NCBI RefSeq assembly: GCF_000282995.1
Contig: NZ_ALEE01000240.1
Span: 1 to 8,147 of the forward strand
Origin: Melaminivora alkalimesophila
Lineage (GTDB): Bacteria; Pseudomonadota; Gammaproteobacteria; Burkholderiales; Burkholderiaceae_C
Length of the DNA stretch: 8,147 nt
Direction: 5' to 3'
Positions 1 to 7,401 of this stretch are shown one piece after another. The notes beneath the pieces were generated by a model. The model had not been told where the DNA came from. It saw only the letters and a program-made list of their open reading frames with translations, and ran no database searches. Numbering within the stretch: position 1 is the stretch's first letter; each line of letters opens with the position of its first letter. Position numbers and translations under genes: made by a program.

Positions 1-302
1 TGCCGCTGCCGGCGCTGGCCGGGCTGCTGGTGGTGTGCGCCGTGCTGCTCGGCCTGGTGCTGGGCTTTACCACCTGGATTGCGCGGCGCCTGGGTTTTTC
101 GCGCGAGGACGAGATCACCATCGTCTTCTGCGGCTCCAAGAAGAGCCTGGTGAGCGGCGTGCCGATGGCCAAGGTGCTGTTCGACTCCGAGGCGGCCGGC
201 GCCATCGTGCTGCCGCTGATGGTGTTCCACCAGCTGCAGCTGATGGTCTGCGCGGTGCTGGCGCAGCGCTATGCGCGCCGCGTGCCCGCTGCCGTGGGGT
301 AG
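1..302 (+). CDS. C-terminal part of an SBF-like (bile acid:sodium symporter family) transporter
   Basis: Only the last 99 codons are in the window. The frame is open from base 3 to the TAG at 300-302, so the real start lies to the left. The visible part has a hydrophobic segment (LAGLLVVCAVLLGLVLGF), a short charged loop (ARRLGFSREDE), then the segment FCGSKKSLVSGVPMA followed by a last hydrophobic helix (AIVLPLMVFHQLQLMVCAVL) and a basic tail. The CGSKKSLVSG stretch with the final PLMVFHQLQL helix is what I recognise from the SBF-like branch (YfeH type) of the bile acid:Na+ symporter superfamily, inner-membrane secondary transporters of about 330 residues and ten predicted helices. The substrate is unknown: family members are annotated by homology, and bile acid transport should not be assumed in an environmental bacterium. 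A GTG at base 30 is inside the gene and is not a start. The gene converges on the phosphate transporter with 18 bp between stop codons. Confidence 0.85.
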   Translation, partial: PLPALAGLLVVCAVLLGLVLGFTTWIARRLGFSREDEITIVFCGSKKSLVSGVPMAKVLFDSEAAGAIVLPLMVFHQLQLMVCAVLAQRYARRVPAAVG

Positions 303-320
303 CCGCGGCGCCGGTCGGGC

Positions 321-1994
321 TCAGGGATGGTCGCCCTGCGCTTCTCGCAGCTCCTCGGCGGCCGGCTGGGAGCGCTGCGACGGGGACTGGCGGGCCGACT
401 CCAGGATCGGGTAGGCGATCGAGCTGATGTGCGAGTTGATGCGCTTCAAGTCGCTGATCAGGTCGATGTGCAGTGAACTGGTCTCCATGCTGCGCAGCGT
501 GCGATCTGACAGCCGGATCAGGTGGCTGGTCGCGTAGGCACGCTCCAGGTTGCGAAAGTGCACCTTCTCCTCCAGCAGCCGCTGGGCGTCGCGCACGTTG
601 CCGTTCAGGAACACGCTCATTCCCAGGCGCAGGTTGCTGATCAGGTGCTCGTGCAGCTCGGTGATCTCCGCCATGCCGGCCTCGGAGAAGTGCACGCCCT
701 TCTTGATCTTCTTGTCCTCGATGTCCTGCAGGATGCGCTCGATGATGTCGCCGATCTGCTCCATGTTGATGGTGAAGCTCAGGATGTCGGCCCAGCGGCG
801 GCTCTCTTCCTCGCCCAGGTCGTCGCGCGAGATCTTCGTGAGGTAGTACTTGATGGAGGAATAGAGGTTGTCGACCTCGTCGTCCATCTGGCGCAGCCGC
901 TGCGCCAGTTCCTGGTCGTTCTTGCGGATCACGTCCATCACGCCCAGCAGCATGGTCTCGACCACGTCGGCCTGGTACAGCGCCTCGCGCACGGCGCAGG
1001 AGATCGCCAGCGAGGGCGTGGCGAGCGCGGAAGGGTCGAGGTGGTGCGGCCGGTCGCCCTGGGCCTTGGCGGGCTTGGGCAGCAGGCGCGAGACCCACTT
1101 GGCGACCCATTGCGTGAAGCCGATGAAGCCGACGCTGATGATGATGTTGTAGATCAGGTGGAACAACACCACGCTGTGCGAGGTGCCGGGCAGGCGCGGC
1201 TCCACATAGCGGATCCACAGCCCGATGAAGGGCGCCATCAGCGCCACGCCCAGGATCTTGAAGACCATGTTGCCCACCGTGACCTGGCGCACCTCGACGC
1301 TGGAGCGCGCCATGGTCAGCACCGCCGCCAGGCCATTGCCCAGGTTGGCGCCCAGCACCATGCCCAGCGCCATGCCCAGCGGCACCACCTGGGTCTCTGC
1401 CATGGCGGCAATCAGCAGCACCACCGCCAGGCTGGAGTAGGAGACGATCGCCAGCAACGCGCCGATCAGGATCTCCGTCATCAGGTCGCTGGCGATGGCT
1501 TCGAGCACCAGCGGCGTGATGGGTGAGCTGAGCATTGGCTCGGTGGCCTGCACCACCCGCTCCAGCGCCAGCAGCATCAGCCCCAGGCCGATGAAGACGC
1601 GGCCCACGCGCCCCGCAGTGCTGGCCTGGCGGGTGATGAACAGCACCACGCCGACGAAGATGAACACCGGCGACAGCCACGACAGGTCGAGCGAGAAGAC
1701 CATCGCCATCAGGGCCGTGCCGATGTCGGCGCCGCGCATGACGGCCAGCGCCGCCGGCAGCGTGATCAGCCCTTGTCCGACGAAGGAGGCGGTCATCAGC
1801 GAGGTGGCGGTGCTCGACTGCACCAGGGCGGTGACGCCGATGCCCGAGAGCGCCGCCGTGAAGCGGTTGCCGAGGCTGCGCGCCAGCATGGTGCGCAGGT
1901 TGGCGCCGAACACGCGCAGCACCCCCGTACGCACGAGGTGCGTACCCCAGACGAGCAGGGCGACGGCGGCGAGCAGGTTCAGCAGGTGCTTCAT
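321..1994 (-). CDS. Na+/phosphate cotransporter-family protein with C-terminal PhoU region
   Basis: The protein has 557 residues. Residues 1-300 are strongly hydrophobic and form the two inverted repeats of the Na_Pi_cotrans (PF02690, NptA/YjbB-like) fold. The first repeat has the diagnostic LVQSSTATSLM at 57-67 and RGADIGTALMA near 87-97. The second has SYSSLAVVLL at 185-194 and GANLGNGLAAVL at 214-225. Residues about 340-535 are a soluble helical PhoU-like region; NMEQIGDIIERI at 410-421 resembles the PhoU metal-cluster motif, and a second, weaker copy lies around 500-530. Family members move inorganic phosphate across the inner membrane coupled to Na+. Direction (uptake or export) is not shown by the sequence, and YjbB of E. 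coli exports phosphate. I chose the ATG at 1994 because the protein then begins MKHLLNLLAAVALLVWG, directly at the first membrane helix. The frame stays open to an ATG at 2096, but the extra 34 residues are Pro/Arg/Gly-rich and unlike a conserved N terminus. No good Shine-Dalgarno is visible before 1994. No convincing Pho box was seen upstream. Confidence 0.9.
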   Translation of the reverse strand: MKHLLNLLAAVALLVWGTHLVRTGVLRVFGANLRTMLARSLGNRFTAALSGIGVTALVQSSTATSLMTASFVGQGLITLPAALAVMRGADIGTALMAMVFSLDLSWLSPVFIFVGVVLFITRQASTAGRVGRVFIGLGLMLLALERVVQATEPMLSSPITPLVLEAIASDLMTEILIGALLAIVSYSSLAVVLLIAAMAETQVVPLGMALGMVLGANLGNGLAAVLTMARSSVEVRQVTVGNMVFKILGVALMAPFIGLWIRYVEPRLPGTSHSVVLFHLIYNIIISVGFIGFTQWVAKWVSRLLPKPAKAQGDRPHHLDPSALATPSLAISCAVREALYQADVVETMLLGVMDVIRKNDQELAQRLRQMDDEVDNLYSSIKYYLTKISRDDLGEEESRRWADILSFTINMEQIGDIIERILQDIEDKKIKKGVHFSEAGMAEITELHEHLISNLRLGMSVFLNGNVRDAQRLLEEKVHFRNLERAYATSHLIRLSDRTLRSMETSSLHIDLISDLKRINSHISSIAYPILESARQSPSQRSQPAAEELREAQGDHP

Positions 1995-2052
1995 GGATGG
2001 GCAGAAAAACGAGGGCCGCCGCCCGGGCGCCGACCCGCCGGCAGGGGGCATG

Positions 2053-2068
2053 CAGCGGCGGGCCGCTG
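2053..2068. repeat. Perfect 6-bp inverted repeat with 4-base loop
   Basis: CAGCGG at 2053-2058 and CCGCTG at 2063-2068 are exact reverse complements around the loop CGGG. It lies 59 bases upstream of the phosphate transporter start on the minus strand. It could be a leader hairpin in that mRNA or a palindromic operator, but short GC palindromes are common by chance in such DNA and no function can be assigned. Confidence 0.35.
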
Positions 2069-2244
2069 TTCCCGGGCGCGGCCAACGCTGCAGCATAGCG
2101 CCGCTTGGGCCCTGCGCGGCGCTGCCTCACCAGAAACCCCAGGTGCGCCAGCGGCTCCTGCGCTTATCCCGGCGCGCGGGTCCGGCTTTTGGGCCGGGGT
2201 GCGCTGCGCGGCGTAACATTAGGTATCAAATTCACTCTCCCTTC

Positions 2245-2249
2245 AGAGG
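2245..2249 (+). promoter_or_regulatory. Ribosome binding site of the chemoreceptor gene
   Basis: AGAGG at 2245-2249 lies eight bases before the ATG at 2258. It is the only good Shine-Dalgarno match near the gene start and favours this ATG over the in-frame ATG at 2105, which would add 51 residues of non-membrane, low-complexity sequence in front of the first membrane helix. Confidence 0.65.
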
Positions 2250-2257
2250 CTGCCCCC

Positions 2258-3886
2258 ATGTGGAACCGGTTGCGCATCACCCACCGCTTCATCCTGATCC
2301 TTGGCGCGTTCTGGTTGTCGGGTGCGGTCGTCATCGGGCTCAGCCTCTGGGGCCTGTCCTCGGCGCGCGACAGCCTCAAGGCGGTACACGGCCACGCCAT
2401 GGCACTGGCCCTGCAGGCCGACGACGTCTCGGCGCTGGCGGTGCAGAACCGGGTGCAGTTGCTGCTGGCCTTCCAGCACGCGCCGGACAACCCGCTGTCG
2501 GCCATCCACCAGCACCCGGTGGAGGACCACCTGAACACGCTGGCAGCCAACCGCGACAGGCTCAGCCAGATCCTGCAGGCGATGGACGCGGCGGTGGGCG
2601 AGGGCGCGGAGCGCGAGCTGTTCGCCGCCGTGCAGTCCACGCGCGCGGCCTGGGTGGCGGAACTCGGCGTTGCCGCGCAGGCCGTGCGCCAGGGCGACTA
2701 CGCGCCCGCGCACATGGAACGTTTCCTGGAAGCCGGCCGCACCCACGGCGAGCAGATGGTGGTGGCCGCACAGCGCTTCCGCGCGCACCAGGTCGAGCAG
2801 GCGGACCGCGCCTACCAGGCGGCCCAGGCCCGGTACGAAACCGGGCTGTGGGTGTTCGCGTTCGCGACCTTCTTGCTCGGGTTGCCGGCATCGGTGATGG
2901 GACTGGCGCTGCTGGCGCGCCTGGTGAGTGGCTTTCGCGCGGCCAACGGTGCGGCCGAGGCGATCGCGGCGGGCGACCTGGCGCAGCGCATCGGGCGCGG
3001 CGGGAAGGACGGCGACGAGATCGCCGCCATGCTGCTGCAGATGGAAACCATGCGCAGCAACTTGGCGCAGACCATCGGGCGCGTGAGCGGCGGCGCGGTG
3101 GCGATCGCCGCGGCATCGTCGCAGGTGGCGGCGGGCACGCACGACCTGGCGGCGCGCACCGAGCAGCAGGCCAGCGCGCTGGAGCAGACGGCATCGGCCA
3201 CCGAGCAGCTGTCGAGCACGGTGCAGCACAACGCCGACAGCGCCTCCCAGGCGAGCGAGCTGGCGGCCACCGCCACCGGCGTCGCGCAGCGCGGCGGCGC
3301 GACCATGCAGCAGGTGGTGGCCACCATGCAGGCCATCAACGCGTCCTCCACGCGCGTCTCGGACATCATCGGCGTGATCGACTCGATCGCCTTCCAGACC
3401 AACATCCTGGCGCTGAACGCGGCCGTGGAGGCGGCGCGCGCCGGCGAGCAGGGGCGGGGCTTTGCCGTGGTCGCCGGCGAGGTGCGCACGCTCGCGCAGC
3501 GCTCGGCCGCGGCGGCGCGCGAGATCAAGGAGCTGATCACCGCCTCCACCGCGCAGGTCGGGGCCGGCAGTGCCCAGGTGGGCGAGGCCGGCGCGACCAT
3601 GCAGGAAATCGTGGACGTGATTGAGCGCGTCGCGCGCCTGGTGGACGAGATCGCGCTGGCAAGCCGCGAACAATCCCAGGGGCTGGCGCAGATCAACCAG
3701 GCGGTGGCCCACCTGGACGGTGTCACGCAGCAGAACGCGGCGCTGGTCGAGGAAACCTCGGCCGCCTCCAGCGCGCTGCAGGACCAGGCGCGGCAGCTGG
3801 CGCAGATGGCGGGAAGCTTCCGCCTGGAAGGGCAGGACGACGGCGCCCTCCCGCCGGGCGCGCCTCGCCCCGCATTGGCGCACTGA
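2258..3886 (+). CDS. Methyl-accepting chemotaxis protein (Tsr/Tar architecture)
   Basis: This 542-residue inner-membrane chemoreceptor senses a signal outside the cytoplasm and controls CheA kinase through CheW. Order of parts: cytoplasmic start [10 protein letters not shown]; first membrane helix about 11-33; periplasmic helical sensor about 34-196 (four-helix-bundle type by size and heptad look, ligand unknown); second membrane helix about 197-221; HAMP about 222-275 with AIAAGDL at 235-241 and DEIAAM at 253-258; signalling coiled coil to about 522. The hairpin tip that binds CheA and CheW is unmistakable ([20 protein letters not shown], 374-393, then [17 protein letters not shown]). From tip to NAALVEE the spacing matches E. 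coli Tsr without gaps, placing it in the 36-heptad class. The C terminus ends PALAH, with no NWETF-like tether for CheR or CheB. HAMP lacks the usual proline of its first helix. No che or fla gene adjoins it, so it is an orphan receptor locus. It has its own ribosome binding site and converges on lspA. Confidence 0.96.
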   Translation: MWNRLRITHRFILILGAFWLSGAVVIGLSLWGLSSARDSLKAVHGHAMALALQADDVSALAVQNRVQLLLAFQHAPDNPLSAIHQHPVEDHLNTLAANRDRLSQILQAMDAAVGEGAERELFAAVQSTRAAWVAELGVAAQAVRQGDYAPAHMERFLEAGRTHGEQMVVAAQRFRAHQVEQADRAYQAAQARYETGLWVFAFATFLLGLPASVMGLALLARLVSGFRAANGAAEAIAAGDLAQRIGRGGKDGDEIAAMLLQMETMRSNLAQTIGRVSGGAVAIAAASSQVAAGTHDLAARTEQQASALEQTASATEQLSSTVQHNADSASQASELAATATGVAQRGGATMQQVVATMQAINASSTRVSDIIGVIDSIAFQTNILALNAAVEAARAGEQGRGFAVVAGEVRTLAQRSAAAAREIKELITASTAQVGAGSAQVGEAGATMQEIVDVIERVARLVDEIALASREQSQGLAQINQAVAHLDGVTQQNAALVEETSAASSALQDQARQLAQMAGSFRLEGQDDGALPPGAPRPALAH

Positions 3887-3899
3887 AAGGGGCAGGCTT

Positions 3900-3927
3900 G
3901 GCGCGCGGCGCCTTCAGCGCGCGCGCC
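3900..3927. terminator. Possible hairpin between and across convergent gene ends
   Basis: GGCGCGCG at 3900-3907 and CGCGCGCC at 3920-3927 are exact reverse complements, giving an 8-bp GC stem with a 12-base loop. It lies 14 bases after the chemoreceptor stop and covers the lspA stop codon at 3914-3916. There is no T-run on either strand, so it is not a classical intrinsic terminator. It may still stabilise or pause the convergent transcripts, or be chance in GC-rich DNA. Confidence 0.3.
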
Positions 3928-4444
3928 GCACGCGCAGCAGCTCGTCCAGGATCAGGCAGGCTGCGCCCACCGTGATGCCCACGTCCGCCAGGTTGAAGGA
4001 CGGGAAGTGGCCGCGGTAGAAGATGCCCGACAGGAAGGGCCAGTGGAAATCGAGGAAATCCACCACGTAGCCGTGCTGCAGGCGATCGACCACGTTGCCC
4101 ACCGCACCGCCGAGGATGCTCGACAGCGAGAAGGCAAAAAGCCTTTGCTCCGGGTGCTGGCGCAGCTGCCACAGGATGAACGCCGCCGCCGCCAGGCCAA
4201 TCCCGGTGAACAGCCAGCGTTGCCAGCCGCCGGCGTCGGCCAGCAGGGAAAACGCCGCGCCCGTGTTGTGCGCGCGCACGATGTTGAAAAAACCCGTCAC
4301 CGGCGTGGCGTCGCCCAGCCGGTAGTAGCCCAGGATCAGCGTCTTGGTGAACTGGTCGGCCAGGAAGATGACCAGCGCCCAGGCCAGCCAGGGCCACATG
4401 CTGGCGCCGCCCGCGCGGCGGCTGCCCCCCGCGGCGCGGGCCAT
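3914..4444 (-). CDS. lspA: Lipoprotein signal peptidase (signal peptidase II)
   Basis: LspA is an inner-membrane aspartic protease that removes the signal peptide of diacylglyceryl-modified prolipoproteins before the lipobox cysteine. The protein has 176 residues from the ATG at 4444. Four membrane helices are visible: about 17-35, 75-95, 100-120 and 148-168. The family's catalytic aspartates are clear: D120 in [11 protein letters not shown] and D154 in FNLADVGI. Other conserved blocks are ADQFTK (29-34), [15 protein letters not shown] (52-66) and [11 protein letters not shown] (125-135). The start is uncertain. The ATG at 4444 overlaps the ileS stop (TGATG) and gives a 15-residue Ala/Gly/Arg-rich lead-in; the internal ATG at 4399 would give 161 residues beginning MWPWLAWAL. 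Neither has a clear ribosome binding site. I prefer 4444 because coupling to ileS explains translation without one. The gene is last in the ribF-ileS-lspA run. Confidence 0.95.
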   Translation of the reverse strand: MARAAGGSRRAGGASMWPWLAWALVIFLADQFTKTLILGYYRLGDATPVTGFFNIVRAHNTGAAFSLLADAGGWQRWLFTGIGLAAAAFILWQLRQHPEQRLFAFSLSSILGGAVGNVVDRLQHGYVVDFLDFHWPFLSGIFYRGHFPSFNLADVGITVGAACLILDELLRVRRAR

Positions 4445-7299
4445 CAGGCGTGCAGCCGGGCTTCGCCCGCGCCGTGGAGGTTGCTGGTGCAGCGGCCGCA
4501 CAGCGTGGGGTGCGCCGCGTCCTGGCCCACGTCGGCGCGCCAGTGCCAGCAGCGCTCGCACTTGGTGTCGGGGCTGGCGCTGACCTGCACCGCCAGCGCC
4601 TCGCCCGCCACCAGCTCGACGCCGGAGACGATGAAGATGAACTTCAGGTCCTCGCCCAGGCTGGCCAGCAGCGCATGGTCTTCGGGGCCGGCCGTGAGGC
4701 GCACCACCGCCTGCAGCGGCGAGCCGACGGTGCCGGCGGCGCGCACGTTCTCGATCTCCTTGTTCACCACGTCGCGGATGGCGCGCAGGCGCTGCCACTT
4801 GGCGAGCAGCGCCGCGTCGCCCTGCGGCAGCTCGGTGAAGGTCTCCAGGTAGATCGATTCGGAGTGGCCGAAGACCTTCCAGGCCTCCTCGGCCGTGAAC
4901 GACAGGAAGGGCGCCATCCAGCGCAGCATGGCGTGCGTGATCTGGTGCAGTGCCGTCTGCGCGCTGCGCCGCGCCAGCGACTTCGGCGCCGTGGTGTAGA
5001 GGCGGTCCTTGAGCACGTCCAGGTAGAAGCCGCCCAGGTCTTCGGAGCAGAACAGCTGCAGGCGCGCCACCACCGGGTGGAATTCGTAGACCTTGTAGTG
5101 CGCCAGGATCTCCTGCTGCACGCGCGCGGCGTGCGCCAGCGCCCAGCGGTCGATCTCCAGCAGGTCCGCGTCGGCCACCGCGTCGGCGGCCGGGTCGAAG
5201 TCGCTCACGTTGGCCAACAGGAAGCGCAGCGTGTTGCGGATGCGCCGGTAGGCGTCCACCACGCGCGCCAGGATCCTGTCGTCGATCGCCAGATCCCCGG
5301 AGTAATCGGTTGCCGCCACCCACAGGCGGATGATCTCCGCGCCCAGCTTGCCGCTCACCTCCTGGGGCGAGACGGTGTTGCCCAGCGACTTGCTCATCTT
5401 CTTGCCCTGGCCGTCCACCGTGAAGCCGTGCGTGAGCAGGCCGCGGTAGGGCGCGCGCCCGAAGATGGCGGACGCCAGCAGCAGCGACGAATGGAACCAG
5501 CCGCGGTGCTGGTCATGGCCTTCCAGGTAGAGGTCGGCCTCCGGGCCCTCGTCGTGGTGCATGCCGGCGTGCGTGCCGCGCAGCACGTGCCAGAAGGTGG
5601 AGCCCGAGTCGAACCAGACTTCCAGGATGTCGGTGCTTTTGGTGTAGTGCGGCGCGTCGTCCGGGCCGAGGATGTCCTCGGTGCTCACGCGGCTCCAGGC
5701 CTCGACGCCGCCGGCCTCGATGATCTCCACCGCCTGGTCGATGATCTCCATGGTGCGCGGATGCAGCTCGCCCGTCTCCTGGTGCAAAAAGAACGGCAGC
5801 GGCACGCCCCACGAGCGCTGGCGCGAGATGCACCAGTCGGGCCGGCCGGCGATCATGTCGCGCAGGCGGGCGCGGCCGTTCTCGGGGTAGAACTGCGTGT
5901 GCTCGATGGCCTCGAGGGCGATCTGGCGCAGGGTCTGCGTGGGCTTTTGCGCCGGGTCGGTGAACACGCCCTCGCCCTCGTCCATGCGGATGAACCACTG
6001 GGCGGCGGCGCGGTAGATCACGGGCGTCTTGTGGCGCCAGCAGTGCGGGTAGCTGTGGGTGATGGTCTTGGTGTCGAGCAGCCGACCGGCCAGTCGCAGC
6101 GCGTCGATGATGACCGGCACGGCCTTCCAGATGTGCTGGCCGCCGAACAGGCCCAGATCCGGCGCATAGACGCCGCTCGCCTGCACCGGGTTCAGGATGT
6201 CCTCGTAGCGCATGCCGTCGGCCACGCAGGAGTTGAAGTCGTCCACGCCGTAGGCGGGCGAGGAGTGCACGATGCCGGTGCCGTCCTCGGCCGTGGCGTA
6301 GTCGGCCAGCAGCACGGGCGAGTAGCGGTCGAAGGCCTGGGCCACGTGCGCGAGCGGGTGCTTGAACTTGACGTGGTCGAGCTTTTGGCCCAGCGCCGTG
6401 GCGACCACGCTGCCCTCGAGACCCCAGCGCGCCAGGCACTGCTCGACCAGCGCGCTGGCGACCAGCAGCAGGCCGCGCTCGGTGTCCACCAGGCTGTATT
6501 CCAGCTCCGGGTTCACGTTCAGCGCCTGGTTGGCGGGGATGGTCCAGGCGGTGGTGGTCCAGATGACGGCAAACGCCGGCTTGTCCAGAGTCGCCAGGCC
6601 GAAGGCGGCGGCGAGTCTTTCCGGCTCGGCGGCCGGGAACATCACGTCCAGCGTCTGGCTCTGCTTATCTTGGTATTCGATCTCGAACTCGGCCAGCGAC
6701 GAGGCGCAGTCGAAGCACCAATAGACGGGCTTCAGGCCCCGGTACACGAAGCCGCGCTCCATGACTTTCTTGAGCGCGCGCAGCTCACCGGCCTCGCTCG
6801 CGAAATTCATGGTCTTGTACGGGTTGTCCCATTCCCCCAGCACGCCGAGGCGCTTGAAGTCCTGCATCTGCTGCGCGATCTGCTCGGTGGCAAAGGCCCG
6901 GCCACGGGCCTGCATCTCGTCGCGTGGCAGGTTGCGCCCGTGCAGCTTCTCGATGGCGTTCTCGATCGGCAGGCCGTGGCAGTCCCAGCCGGGGGTGTAG
7001 AGCGCGTCGAAGCCTTCGAGCTGGCGCTCCTTGACGATCATGTCCTTGAGGATCTTGTTGACCGCGTGGCCGATGTGCAGCTGGCCGTTCGCGTACGGCG
7101 GGCCGTCGTGCAGGATGAACTTCGGCGCGCCCCGGCGGGCGTCGCGCAGTTTCTGGTAGATGCCTTTCTCGTCCCACTCGCGCGCCCACTGGGGCTCGCG
7201 CTTCGGCAGGTCGCCGCGCATGGGGAAGGGCGTGTCGGGCATGTTCAGCGTGCTGCGATAGCTGCTCGCGGGGGTGTTCTTGGCGTTCTGTTCGGACAT
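4444..7299 (-). CDS. ileS: Isoleucyl-tRNA synthetase
   Basis: IleS is a cytoplasmic class I aminoacyl-tRNA synthetase that joins isoleucine to tRNA-Ile using ATP and edits mischarged valine. The protein has 951 residues, normal for the bacterial type. HIGH is at 75-78 (within [14 protein letters not shown]) and KMSKS at 634-638. The editing insertion (CP1) lies between the catalytic halves, with [13 protein letters not shown] at 248-260 and [18 protein letters not shown] at 338-355. The tRNA-binding helical domain follows about 665-850. The C terminus has an intact four-cysteine zinc site: C914, C917, C934 and C937. These features match the common bacterial IleS1 form rather than the mupirocin-resistant, eukaryote-like form. 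I chose the ATG at 7299 ([10 protein letters not shown]) because the open frame upstream to 7365 encodes Pro/Arg-rich sequence, and GAAGG lies upstream of 7299. The stop codon overlaps the lspA start by one base. No T-box or other leader control was recognised. Confidence 0.98.
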   Translation of the reverse strand: MSEQNAKNTPASSYRSTLNMPDTPFPMRGDLPKREPQWAREWDEKGIYQKLRDARRGAPKFILHDGPPYANGQLHIGHAVNKILKDMIVKERQLEGFDALYTPGWDCHGLPIENAIEKLHGRNLPRDEMQARGRAFATEQIAQQMQDFKRLGVLGEWDNPYKTMNFASEAGELRALKKVMERGFVYRGLKPVYWCFDCASSLAEFEIEYQDKQSQTLDVMFPAAEPERLAAAFGLATLDKPAFAVIWTTTAWTIPANQALNVNPELEYSLVDTERGLLLVASALVEQCLARWGLEGSVVATALGQKLDHVKFKHPLAHVAQAFDRYSPVLLADYATAEDGTGIVHSSPAYGVDDFNSCVADGMRYEDILNPVQASGVYAPDLGLFGGQHIWKAVPVIIDALRLAGRLLDTKTITHSYPHCWRHKTPVIYRAAAQWFIRMDEGEGVFTDPAQKPTQTLRQIALEAIEHTQFYPENGRARLRDMIAGRPDWCISRQRSWGVPLPFFLHQETGELHPRTMEIIDQAVEIIEAGGVEAWSRVSTEDILGPDDAPHYTKSTDILEVWFDSGSTFWHVLRGTHAGMHHDEGPEADLYLEGHDQHRGWFHSSLLLASAIFGRAPYRGLLTHGFTVDGQGKKMSKSLGNTVSPQEVSGKLGAEIIRLWVAATDYSGDLAIDDRILARVVDAYRRIRNTLRFLLANVSDFDPAADAVADADLLEIDRWALAHAARVQQEILAHYKVYEFHPVVARLQLFCSEDLGGFYLDVLKDRLYTTAPKSLARRSAQTALHQITHAMLRWMAPFLSFTAEEAWKVFGHSESIYLETFTELPQGDAALLAKWQRLRAIRDVVNKEIENVRAAGTVGSPLQAVVRLTAGPEDHALLASLGEDLKFIFIVSGVELVAGEALAVQVSASPDTKCERCWHWRADVGQDAAHPTLCGRCTSNLHGAGEARLHA

Positions 7300-7401
7300 G
7301 GGAAGGGGTGCCTTCAAGGGTGTGCGGCGACCCGCGCGGGCGGGCGGGGCGGGAGAGGGCGGCACGGGCCGGCGCGCGGCCCTGGCGGGGCGGCGGCCCC
7401 G
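7300..7401 (-). other. GC-rich spacer between ribF and ileS
   Basis: This 102-base gap is almost entirely G and C. On the minus strand it follows the ribF stop and leads into ileS. It holds a hairpin just after the ribF stop (GGGGC 7387-7391 with GCCCC 7396-7400), a second one (GGGCCG 7366-7371 with CGGCCC 7377-7382) and the palindrome CCCGCGCGGG at 7331-7340. None is followed by a T-run. I see no promoter hexamers, so ribF and ileS are probably co-transcribed, perhaps with partial attenuation. Confidence 0.45.
7302..7315 (-). promoter_or_regulatory. ileS ribosome binding site inside a small hairpin
   Basis: On the mRNA strand the Shine-Dalgarno-like GAAGG (complement of 7311-7315) is followed by the loop CACC and its exact complement CCTTC (complement of 7302-7306), two bases before the ATG at 7299. 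The binding site would thus be paired in a 5-bp stem. Its spacing of 11 bases from the start is long for a free site. Confidence 0.45.

Larger units (their letters stand above)
1995..2257. promoter_or_regulatory. Divergent intergenic region between phosphate transporter and chemoreceptor genes
   Basis: This 263-bp stretch separates two divergent genes and must hold the promoters for both unless one is transcribed from further away. It is GC-rich apart from an AT-richer patch at about 2213-2240, just before the chemoreceptor. The hexamer TAACAT at 2214-2219 is the best plus-strand -10 candidate; TTGGGC at 2189-2194 could act as -35, but the 19-bp spacing is poor. A small GC hairpin (CCGGC at 2182-2186, GCCGG at 2193-2197) lies in that spacer. 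On the minus strand I find no convincing sigma-70 hexamer pair for the phosphate gene, and no clear FliA-type or Pho-box sequence. The open frames running into this region from both sides have no conserved-looking protein and I do not call them genes. Confidence 0.4.

Noticed and set aside
522..1526. Plus-strand open frame of 334 codons antisense to the phosphate transporter
   Set aside because: The product is a His/Asp/Gln-rich string with no recognisable domain, typical of the antisense of a GC-biased gene.
115..2130. Long minus-strand open frame of 671 codons overlapping the phosphate transporter
   Set aside because: It is another frame of the same strand as the transporter, rich in Arg, Pro, Gly and His with no membrane helices or motifs. 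The real gene has the QSS and PhoU motifs. Long shadow frames are expected at this GC content.
2105..2257. Longer start for the chemoreceptor at 2105
   Set aside because: It adds 51 residues without a membrane helix in front of a normal receptor N terminus, while the ATG at 2258 has a well-spaced AGAGG.
1495..3624. Plus-strand open frame of 709 codons running across two genes
   Set aside because: It is antisense to the transporter and then out of frame with the chemoreceptor. The product is Arg/Gly/Ala-rich and does not resemble a protein.
2243..3883. Minus-strand open frame of 546 codons opposite the chemoreceptor
   Set aside because: The composition (Arg, His, Gly, Leu) simply mirrors the chemoreceptor codons, and no motif is visible.
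3914..5323. Extended 469-codon frame containing lspA
   Set aside because: Everything upstream of the ATG at 4444 is out of frame inside ileS and has no conserved content. Only the last 176 codons are LspA, so this is not a fusion protein.
7300..7401. T-box or other riboswitch upstream of ileS
   Set aside because: The leader is only about 100 bases, has no T-box consensus and no terminator T-run, and T-box control is not typical of betaproteobacteria.
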